In this document: one piece after another, positions 58,658-64,000 of the stretch
Numbering within the stretch: position 1 is the first letter of the stretch
Layout: each line of letters begins with the position of its first letter
From: Homoserinibacter sp. GY 40078
GTDB taxonomy: Bacteria > Actinomycetota > Actinomycetes > Actinomycetales > Microbacteriaceae
Direction: 5' to 3'
Assembly: GCF_008017545.1 (NCBI RefSeq)
Contig: NZ_VRTZ01000002.1
Span: 186,001 to 250,000, forward strand
DNA length: 64,000 nucleotides
Notes under the pieces: model-generated
What the model saw: only the letters and a program-made list of their open reading frames with translations
What the model was told of the DNA's origin: nothing
Database searches by the model: none
Translations under genes and position numbers: made by a program

Positions 58658-59035
58658 TCAGCTGACGAATTTGATCGACAGCGGGTAGGTGTAGAACTCG
58701 CCCTTGTTGGCGGCGATCGCGGCCATGATGCCGAAGATGATCGCGAGCACCCACGCGGCGAACCACACGACGAAACCGATCACCACGAAGGTCAGGATGA
58801 AGCCCACGACGTAGGCGATCAGCAGCGTCAACTGGAAGTTGAGCGCCGTCGCGGTGTGGGCGCGTACGAACGCTCCGCGGTCCTTGAGGACGAGGTAGGC
58901 GATCAGCGGGGCGAGCCAGCTGAACAGGATGCCGCCGACGTGGGTCAGCGTGGACCAGAGTCGCTGGTCGGCAGGGCTCATCTCCTGCGCAGCGGGCGAC
59001 GCGGCGGGCGGAGGCGGCGGAGGTGTGGCAGTCAT
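58658..59035 (-). CDS. DUF4870 family small membrane protein
   Basis: A 125-residue membrane protein. Pro/Ala-rich head (about 1-20), then the DUF4870 core WSTLTHVGGILFSWLAPLIAYLVLKDRGAFVRAHTATALNFQLTLLIAYVVGFILTFVVIGFVVWFAAWVLAIIFGIMAAIAA in three segments. DUF4870 function is unknown. A paralogue lies directly upstream on the same strand, separated by a terminator, so this copy has its own promoter. It converges on hemW with 9 bp between the stops. Confidence 0.88.
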   Translation of the reverse strand: MTATPPPPPPAASPAAQEMSPADQRLWSTLTHVGGILFSWLAPLIAYLVLKDRGAFVRAHTATALNFQLTLLIAYVVGFILTFVVIGFVVWFAAWVLAIIFGIMAAIAANKGEFYTYPLSIKFVS

Positions 59036-59047
59036 GGGCCCATTAAA
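59036..59047 (-). promoter_or_regulatory. -10-like element before the DUF4870 gene
   Basis: TTTAAT (complement of 59042-59047), then GGGCCC, then ATG 59035. The T-rich bases also serve as tail of the terminator just upstream on this strand. Confidence 0.4.
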
Positions 59048-59051
59048 GCAA

Positions 59052-59079
59052 GTGCGCCGGGTGAGAGCACCCGGCGCAC
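59052..59079 (-). terminator. Hairpin terminator between two DUF4870 genes
   Basis: A perfect 12-bp stem (59052-59063 with 59068-59079) with the 4-nt loop AGAG; on the minus strand TTGCTTTAATG follows. It starts 11 bp after the stop of the upstream DUF4870 gene. Confidence 0.85.
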
Positions 59080-59090
59080 CGCAGATTTTG

Positions 59091-59483
59091 CTACTTGATC
59101 AGGCGGATCGCGAAGGGGTAGCGGTAGCTTCCGCCCGCGTTGACCTTCGTGAACGCGACGATCGAGAAGATGATCCCCACTGCCCAGAGGGCCAGCCAGA
59201 TGAGCGTCTGGATGATGCCCCACAGGCCGAAGGTCACGATCGACAGGATGAGCCCCAGGATGAAGTTCGCGACCTGAGCGATCACGAGCGTGATCTGGAA
59301 GTTGAGGGCCTCCTTGCCCTCGACGTTCGTCTTCGGTCCTCGATCCTTGAAGATGAGCCAGATGATGAGTGCCGGCAGGAAGCTCAGGATGCCGCCGAGG
59401 TGGGCGAACGACGCCCACTGCTTGTCTTCGGCCTCGGTCAGCGGAGCGGCCGGCTGGGGGGCGGGCTGCGCGGGATCGGTCAT
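59091..59483 (-). CDS. DUF4870 family small membrane protein (paralogue)
   Basis: A 130-residue paralogue of the next gene: Pro/Ala/Gln-rich head, then KQWASFAHLGGILSFLPALIIWLIFKDRGPKTNVEGKEALNFQITLVIAQVANFILGLILSIVTFGLWGIIQTLIWLALWAVGIIFSIVAF in three segments, ending in the shared YRYPFAIRLIK-like end (YTYPLSIKFVS in the other copy). ATG 59483 has GAAAGG upstream; the longer frame from 59543 lacks a ribosome site. Function unknown. Confidence 0.88.
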   Translation of the reverse strand: MTDPAQPAPQPAAPLTEAEDKQWASFAHLGGILSFLPALIIWLIFKDRGPKTNVEGKEALNFQITLVIAQVANFILGLILSIVTFGLWGIIQTLIWLALWAVGIIFSIVAFTKVNAGGSYRYPFAIRLIK

Positions 59484-59595
59484 GCGGGAACCTTTCTCTA
59501 CGTGGCGCTCTCCGGGGGGAGAGCCGGGGTGGAGCACCCACACGGTAGCGTCCGGGGTTCCGTGCGTGCAACGGATATGAGCGACGACCTCGCGG

Positions 59596-59627
59596 TAGTA
59601 TTGGCAGTCTCGTACTCGGAGTGCCAG
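59596..59627 (+). promoter_or_regulatory. hrcA promoter with CIRCE-type operator
   Basis: TAGTAT at 59596-59601 is a -10 element. TTGGCAGTC (59601-59609), a 9-nt spacer and GAGTGCCAG (59619-59627) form the CIRCE inverted repeat (consensus TTAGCACTC-N9-GAGTGCTAA; actinobacterial sites often have GGCACTC/GAGTGCC). The left arm has a G for C near its end. Bound HrcA would cover the transcript start. Confidence 0.75.
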
Positions 59628-59674
59628 AGCGTGTCCGGGGCCCGATCCGATTCTCGTGCGGAAAGGTGGTGCAC

Positions 59675-60706
59675 ATGACGTCCGAGCGCAGCCTCAAGGT
59701 TCTTCGCGTGATCGTGCAGGACTACGTCTCCACGAGCGAGCCGGTCGGGTCGAAGTCGATCGTCGAGCGTCACTCCTTCGGCGTCTCGTCGGCCACCATC
59801 CGCAATGACATGGCGCAGCTCGAGGAAGACGGCCTCATCGCCGCCCCGCACACCTCCTCGGGTCGCGTCCCGACCGACAAGGGCTACCGCGTCTTCGTCG
59901 ACCAGCTCACCGAGGTCCGTCCACTGAGCACCGCGCAGCGCAACGCCATCGAGTCGTTCCTCGGCGAGACCGGCGACCTCGACGAGGTGCTCGGCCGTAC
60001 GGTCCGGCTGCTGTCGCAGCTCACGAGCCAGGTGGCGCTCGCGCAGTACCCCTCGTTCGGCACCGCGCGGATCCGGCACGTCGAGCTCGTCGCGCTCGGC
60101 CCCTCCCGGGTGATGGTTGTGCTCATCACCGACACCGGTCGGGTCGATCAGGGAACCGTCGAGAGCACCGCCGGCGGAGACGTGGATCAACTCGGGCGGT
60201 TGCGCGAGCGGATCAACGCGGTGCTCGACAGCAAACCGCTTTCCGATGCCGCGGCGCTGCTCGGCACCATCGGTGACGCGCTCGAGCCGGGAGATCGGGA
60301 CGCCGCGATGCCGATCGTCGCGAGCCTGCTGGCTCAGGTCGCGGCCACGCGACACGACCGGTTGGTCATCTCCGGGGCGGCGAACCTCGCACGCACCGAG
60401 CGCGATTTCCGCGGCTCGATCTACCCCGTGCTCGAGGCGATCGAGGAGCAGGTGACGGTGCTTCGCCTGTTCGGGGAGATGGACCTCGACGAGGCGGATG
60501 TCGCGGCACGCATCGGCGCCGAGAACGCGGACTACGGGCTCGGCGAGGCGAGCGTCGTCGCGAGCGGATACGCGGCCCCCGGTGGTGCGCTTGCGCGGCT
60601 CGGGGTTCTCGGGCCCACACGCATGGACTACTCGACCAACATGGCTGCGGTACGCGCCGTCGCGCGCTACCTCTCGCGCCTGCTGGGCGAAGACGAGATC
60701 AGATAG
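59675..60706 (+). CDS. hrcA: Heat-inducible repressor HrcA
   Basis: A 343-residue repressor of class I heat-shock genes. The winged helix is [72 protein letters not shown], the classic HrcA start, followed by the GAF-like and dimerisation domains ([30 protein letters not shown]). ATG 59675 has GAAAGG at 59661-59666; an upstream GTG is also in frame. A CIRCE-type site in its promoter indicates autoregulation. dnaJ follows after 7 bp. Confidence 0.95.
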   Translation: MTSERSLKVLRVIVQDYVSTSEPVGSKSIVERHSFGVSSATIRNDMAQLEEDGLIAAPHTSSGRVPTDKGYRVFVDQLTEVRPLSTAQRNAIESFLGETGDLDEVLGRTVRLLSQLTSQVALAQYPSFGTARIRHVELVALGPSRVMVVLITDTGRVDQGTVESTAGGDVDQLGRLRERINAVLDSKPLSDAAALLGTIGDALEPGDRDAAMPIVASLLAQVAATRHDRLVISGAANLARTERDFRGSIYPVLEAIEEQVTVLRLFGEMDLDEADVAARIGAENADYGLGEASVVASGYAAPGGALARLGVLGPTRMDYSTNMAAVRAVARYLSRLLGEDEIR

Positions 60707-60713
60707 AGGAACG

Positions 60714-61817
60714 TTGACCGATCATTACGACGTCCTCGGGGTGGAGCGCACCGCGACCCCCGAGGAGATCAAGAAGGCTTACCGGCGACTCGCGCGCGAG
60801 CTCCACCCGGACGTGAACCCGAGCGAGGATGCGGCCGAGCGCTTCAAGCTCGTGACGCACGCCTACGACGTGCTGAGCGATCCGGAGCAGCGGGAACGCT
60901 ATGACCTCGGCGGCTCGAACCCGTTCGGTGGGGCGGGGGGCACCTTCGGCTTCGGCGACATCTTCGACAGCTTCTTCGGAGCGGCGCAGGGAGGTCGCGG
61001 TCGCCCGCGGTCCCGCACCGAGCGCGGCCAGGATGCCCTGCTCCGCGTCGAGATCGACCTCGACGAGGTGATCTTCGGCACCAAGCACGAGATCGAGATC
61101 GACACCGCGGTGCTCTGCGAGACCTGCCAGGGATCCTGCTGCGCTCCCGGCACGAGCGAGACGACGTGCGACATCTGCCGCGGGACGGGGCAGATCCAGC
61201 GCCAGGTGCGCTCTCTGCTCGGCAACGTGGTCACCTCGAGCCCCTGCGGCACCTGCCGCGGCTACGGCACCATCATCCCGAACCCGTGCCCGACGTGCGC
61301 CGCACAGGGCCGGGTACGCGCGAAGCGGACGGTCGCGGTCGACGTCCCGGCGGGTGTCGACACGGGCATGCGGCTGCACCTTCCCGGCGAGGGCGAGGCG
61401 GGCCCCGCGGGCGGCCCCAATGGCGACCTGTACCTCGAGGTCAAGGTGCGCCACCACGACGTCTTCAGCCGGTCGGGCGACGACCTGCTCGCGACGCTCG
61501 AGGTGCAGATGACCGACGCGATTCTCGGGTCGACGGTGACCCTCGACTCGCTCGACGGACCGGTCGAGATCGAGATCAAGCCCGGCGCGCAGTCCGCCGA
61601 CATCGTCACAGTGAAGGACCGCGGCGTCAGCCGCCTGCGCGGCGGGGGTCGCGGCGATCTGCGTGTCGGCATCCACGTGCAAACGCCCGTGCGCCTGAAC
61701 TCGGGCGAGCTCGATCTGATCCGCCAGTTCGCTTCCAAGCGACCCGCAGCGAAGCCGCAGTTCTCGAAGTTCCAGCAGGGGCTCTTCGCGAAGCTCCGCG
61801 ACCGCTTCCTCGGCTGA
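60714..61817 (+). CDS. dnaJ: Chaperone DnaJ
   Basis: A 367-residue type I DnaJ, co-chaperone of DnaK. J domain (about 1-65) with the HPD tripeptide in [10 protein letters not shown], a Gly/Phe-rich linker ([13 protein letters not shown]), the zinc domain with four Cys pairs ([32 protein letters not shown]) and the C-terminal substrate domains. The first and fourth Cys repeats lack a Gly of the CxxCxGxG consensus. It starts with TTG 60714, which has AGAGGA just upstream; no ATG or GTG fits. HrcA-DnaJ operon with rsmE following after 4 bp. Confidence 0.95.
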   Translation: MTDHYDVLGVERTATPEEIKKAYRRLARELHPDVNPSEDAAERFKLVTHAYDVLSDPEQRERYDLGGSNPFGGAGGTFGFGDIFDSFFGAAQGGRGRPRSRTERGQDALLRVEIDLDEVIFGTKHEIEIDTAVLCETCQGSCCAPGTSETTCDICRGTGQIQRQVRSLLGNVVTSSPCGTCRGYGTIIPNPCPTCAAQGRVRAKRTVAVDVPAGVDTGMRLHLPGEGEAGPAGGPNGDLYLEVKVRHHDVFSRSGDDLLATLEVQMTDAILGSTVTLDSLDGPVEIEIKPGAQSADIVTVKDRGVSRLRGGGRGDLRVGIHVQTPVRLNSGELDLIRQFASKRPAAKPQFSKFQQGLFAKLRDRFLG

Positions 61818-61821
61818 GCCC

Positions 61822-62547
61822 GTGGCGAGCCTCTACCTGCATCCGGATCTCGCGGGCGTCGAGGTCGGGGCGGTCATCGAGATCACGGGAGACGAGGCGC
61901 GCCATGCGGTCCAGGTTGCCCGCGTACAGGCGGGCGAGCGGCTCGCGTTCGGCGACGGACGGGGCACGATCGCGCGGGGCGTGGTGACGGATGCGTCGCC
62001 CGCCGCGCTCGCACTCGCGGTGGAGGAGGTCGTCCGAGAAGCGGCGGCACTTCCCGAGCTGTGGCTCGCGCAGGCGCTCGCGAAGGGCGACCGTGATGAG
62101 CTCGCGGTGCAGGCCGCCACCGAGCTCGGCGTCGCGGGCGTGATTCCGTGGGCGGCCGAACGCTCGGTGTCGCGCTGGCAAGGTGCGAAGGTCGCCCGGG
62201 GTGAGGAGCGTTGGCGCTCGATCGTGCGCGAGGCGAGCAAGCAGGCGATCCGTGCCCGGGTGCCCCAGGTGTCGGGGTTGGCATCGACGGGTGAGCTCGC
62301 GGCACTCGGCGGGCTGCTCGTGGTGCTGGAGCCGAGCGCAGCGACGCCCCTCAGCTCGGTGGAGCTCGGCGACGCGGAGCGCGTCACGCTGATCGTCGGC
62401 CCCGAGGGCGGGATCGCGCCCCGTGAGCTTGAACGCTTCGCCGAGGCAGGAGCGGTGCTCGCTCGGCTCGGGTCAGAGGTGCTGCGCACCTCGACCGCGG
62501 GGCCCGCGGCGCTCGCGGTGCTGAACGCCCGTCTCGGCCGATGGTGA
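61822..62547 (+). CDS. rsmE: 16S rRNA (uracil1498-N3)-methyltransferase
   Basis: A 241-residue SPOUT-class methyltransferase that methylates U1498 of 16S rRNA. N-terminal PUA-like domain (ITGDEARHAVQVARVQAGERLAFGDGRG) and the knotted SAM-binding domain with AQALAKGDRDELAVQAATELGVAGVIPWAAERSV, LIVGPEGGIAPRELERF and LGSEVLRTSTAGPAAL. GTG start. It lies in the usual place behind dnaJ. Confidence 0.95.
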   Translation: MASLYLHPDLAGVEVGAVIEITGDEARHAVQVARVQAGERLAFGDGRGTIARGVVTDASPAALALAVEEVVREAAALPELWLAQALAKGDRDELAVQAATELGVAGVIPWAAERSVSRWQGAKVARGEERWRSIVREASKQAIRARVPQVSGLASTGELAALGGLLVVLEPSAATPLSSVELGDAERVTLIVGPEGGIAPRELERFAEAGAVLARLGSEVLRTSTAGPAALAVLNARLGRW

Positions 62548-63254
62548 TGCCCCTCGCCTCGGCTCCCCGGGGTCCGGTCGAGATACCGGATGTCGTGCGC
62601 GTGCGTGCACCGGACGCGATTGCCGTGTGGCAGAACCAGGCGGGCGGGCTCACCTTCCGCGCCGACGGGCGCTACCTCAAGTGGAATCCGGCGGGCACGG
62701 GGGAGTCTCTGGCCGCCGAGCGGGAGCGCCTCGCGTGGATGGCGCCGCTCCACCCGGTGCCCGAGGTGCTGGATTACGTGGCGGCCCAGGACGGCGAGCT
62801 GCTCGTCACCCGCGCCCTGCCCGGCGAGGGCGCCGTGCACGAGCGTTGGCTCGCCGAGCCGCGCACCGCAGTACGCGCGATCGGCGAGGGGCTGCGCGCC
62901 ATGCACGAGGGCCTCCCGGTCTCGACGTGCCCGTACGACTGGGGCGTGGAATCACGGATGCGCGGAAAGGACGTGCCCGACCTCGGCACCACGCCCGAGA
63001 TCGATCTGCTCGTCGTCTGTCACGGCGATGCCTGCGCACCGAACACGATCATCGGCGCCGATGGGCGCTGGGTCGGTCATGTCGACGTCGCGGCGGTCGG
63101 AAGCGCGGACCGCTGGGCCGATCTCGCGGTGGCGAGCGTGAGCCTCGACTGGAACTACGGCCCCGGATGGGAGCCGGAGTTCTTCGCCGCGTACGGGATC
63201 GCGCCCGATGCGGATCACATCCGCTTCTACCGGGCCCTGTGGAACGCCACCTGA
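62541..63254 (+). CDS. APH(3')-like phosphotransferase
   Basis: A 237-residue kinase-fold protein resembling aminoglycoside 3'-phosphotransferases. Catalytic loop VCHGDACAPNTII (the Asp of HGD and the Asn match the Brenner motif) and VGHVDVAAVGSADRWADLAVA, which gives the metal-binding Asp and aligns with the DxGRxGxADRYxDLA segment of APH(3'); here Val-Ala-Ala replaces Cys-Gly-Arg. Length is slightly below the usual 260. It overlaps the rsmE end by 7 bases; ATG 62547 is an alternative start. A housekeeping small-molecule kinase is as likely as drug resistance. Confidence 0.8.
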   Translation: MVMPLASAPRGPVEIPDVVRVRAPDAIAVWQNQAGGLTFRADGRYLKWNPAGTGESLAAERERLAWMAPLHPVPEVLDYVAAQDGELLVTRALPGEGAVHERWLAEPRTAVRAIGEGLRAMHEGLPVSTCPYDWGVESRMRGKDVPDLGTTPEIDLLVVCHGDACAPNTIIGADGRWVGHVDVAAVGSADRWADLAVASVSLDWNYGPGWEPEFFAAYGIAPDADHIRFYRALWNAT

Positions 63255-63321
63255 TATGGTCGAGGACCTCATCGGTTCCCGAAGCCTCGCGATGAGAACG
63301 ACATATCTTCGGAGGGCTTCG

Positions 63322-63567
63322 ATGATCTCCCGCATCTACACCGCGCCGGTGGCGATCTCGGTCGCGCTGTTGAGTCTGGTGATCGCCGTCGTCCTGTCGC
63401 CGCTCTGGTTCGTCGTCGTGGCCGCGCTGGCGTGCGTGAACATCGTTCGGAACGGACGGCGCCTGATGGCGGATCCATCGGCACCTCTTGCGACGGTCTC
63501 CCTCATCGTGGTGGTCAACCTGGCGCTCATCGCGGTGGTACTCGTCTGGCTCGCCTCTCTCCTGTGA
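63322..63567 (+). CDS. Small membrane protein, unknown function
   Basis: An 81-residue protein with two hydrophobic segments (VAISVALLSLVIAVVLSPLWFVVVAALACVNIV and LATVSLIVVVNLALIAVVLVWLASLL) and a short basic loop. ATG 63322 has GGAGGG at 63311-63316, which decides the start over the longer frame from 63208. I do not recognise it. The small gene lies between the APH-like kinase and the HIT gene and may have its own promoter in the 67-bp gap (TATGGT at 63255-63260). Confidence 0.7.
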   Translation: MISRIYTAPVAISVALLSLVIAVVLSPLWFVVVAALACVNIVRNGRRLMADPSAPLATVSLIVVVNLALIAVVLVWLASLL

Positions 63568-63610
63568 CCGCGGCGGCTTCTCGCCCGAGCGGGCGGCGAG
63601 CCGGTTTCCG

Positions 63611-63622
63611 TAGAATGAAGCA
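63611..63622 (+). promoter_or_regulatory. -10 element before the HIT gene
   Basis: TAGAAT at 63611-63616, 6 nt GAAGCA, then ATG 63623; the best match to TANNNT-N6-start in the window. Confidence 0.6.
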
Positions 63623-63970
63623 ATGACGGATGCCCCCACGATCTTCGAGCGGATCATCGCGCGCGAGATCCCCGCGGACATCGTCTTCGAAGACGACCGG
63701 GTGATCGCGTTCCGCGACATCGCGCCCAAGGCACCCGTGCACCTGCTGGTCGTGCCCAAGACGGCCGCGTATCCGGATGTCGCGTCGCTCGCCGATGCCG
63801 ACCCGGCCCTGCTCGCGCACGTCGTCGCCGTCGCGAAGCAGCTCGCGGGCGAGCACGCCGACGGCGACTACCGCCTCGTGTTCAACAGCGGTGTCGGTGC
63901 CGGGCAGACGGTATTCCACGTGCACGCGCACGTGCTCGGCGGCGGACTGACGGAAGGCTCCCTTGGCTGA
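63623..63970 (+). CDS. HIT-family nucleotide hydrolase (HINT-like)
   Basis: A 115-residue protein of the histidine triad family, which hydrolyses nucleoside phosphoramidates. It opens with TIFERIIAREIPADIVFEDDRVIAFRDIAPKAPVHLLVVPK and ends with GQTVFHVHAHVLGG, the His-x-His-x-His triad. Length is that of HINT proteins. It follows the usual order before a PhoH-type gene. Its stop overlaps a possible start of the next gene. Confidence 0.95.
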   Translation: MTDAPTIFERIIAREIPADIVFEDDRVIAFRDIAPKAPVHLLVVPKTAAYPDVASLADADPALLAHVVAVAKQLAGEHADGDYRLVFNSGVGAGQTVFHVHAHVLGGGLTEGSLG

Positions 63971-64000
63971 GCTCACCACCGGCTCTCAGGAGTTCGCTCA
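63963..64000 (+). CDS. Start of the next gene (partial), possibly PhoH-like
   Basis: TTG 63963 overlaps the HIT stop and opens a frame coding LAELTTGSQEFA up to the window end. In related actinobacteria a PhoH-like ATPase follows the HIT gene, but the visible 12 residues cannot prove it. Confidence 0.35.
   Translation, partial: MAELTTGSQEFA

Noticed and set aside
1-64000. CRISPR arrays, tRNA or rRNA genes, insertion sequences, prophage or plasmid genes
   Set aside because: Nothing with regular spaced repeats, cloverleaf ends, transposase motifs or phage genes was found on either strand; a tRNA-scan would settle the tRNA point.

Overview
The window is a gene-dense, high-GC chromosomal segment with no rRNA, tRNA, insertion sequence or CRISPR array that I could recognise. 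Gene content, synteny (murI-rph-rdgB, comEA-comEC-holA-rpsT-lepA-hemW-hrcA-dnaJ-rsmE-HIT), frequent GTG starts, ATGA/GTGA overlaps and actinobacterial families (DUF3039, DUF1990, DUF6716) point to an actinobacterium, most likely of the family Microbacteriaceae (Microbacterium-like). This placement is inference from content, not from a search.

Layout. 1-5 kb: end of a copper P-type ATPase with its CsoR repressor, a lipoprotein, a nitrilase-fold amidase, a TetR/HdeD pair and an aminotransferase. 5-6.5 kb: a membrane-anchored HtrA-like protease. 6.7-19.5 kb: a surface glycopolymer locus with an ExoA-like glycosyltransferase, a two-module and a one-module CDP-glycerol glycerophosphotransferase, a polysialyltransferase-like enzyme, a CMP-nonulosonate synthetase fused to a KdsC-type phosphatase, a short nonulosonate synthase, a DUF6716 glycosyltransferase-like protein, a Wzm/Wzt-type ABC exporter and a LicC-like nucleotidyltransferase. 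Together they could make, polymerise and export a polymer carrying poly(glycerol phosphate) and a nonulosonic acid, possibly Kdn because no UDP-GlcNAc 2-epimerase is present. 19.7-25.4 kb: a second ABC exporter, DUF3039, nicotinate phosphoribosyltransferase and a secreted-protein/lipoprotein pair. 25.5-27.7 kb: murI-rph-rdgB. 27.8-30.7 kb: metal homeostasis (CDF exporter, MntR-like regulator, Nramp importer) with a perfect palindromic operator candidate. 30.7-34.9 kb: DedA, NagZ-like lipoprotein, App1-type phosphatase, TetR. 35-38.2 kb: complete osmoprotectant ABC importer. 38.3-41.2 kb: second DedA and divergent pabC-like/pabB genes. 41.2-51.8 kb: leuS, comEA, comEC, holA, rpsT, NUDIX, lepA. 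51.8-54.2 kb: DUF1990 genes and small ORFs sharing a C-terminal tail. 54.2-57.3 kb: drug-type ABC exporter with PadR regulator. 57.4-64 kb: hemW, two DUF4870 proteins, CIRCE-controlled hrcA-dnaJ-rsmE, an APH-like kinase, a HIT protein and the first codons of the next gene.

Regulation. About twenty genes here share one arrangement: a TANNNT-like hexamer, 6-8 nt, then the start codon, usually with no Shine-Dalgarno sequence, suggesting widespread leaderless transcription. The tightest case is pabB/pabC, whose divergent start codons lie 11 bp apart with mirror-image -10 elements inside a 17-bp near-palindrome.

Intergenic space: no stretch without a gene exceeds about 260 bp. The largest are 19516-19770 (relatively AT-rich, divergent promoters) and 48764-48993 (rpsT leader and the upstream region of a DUF4190 gene).
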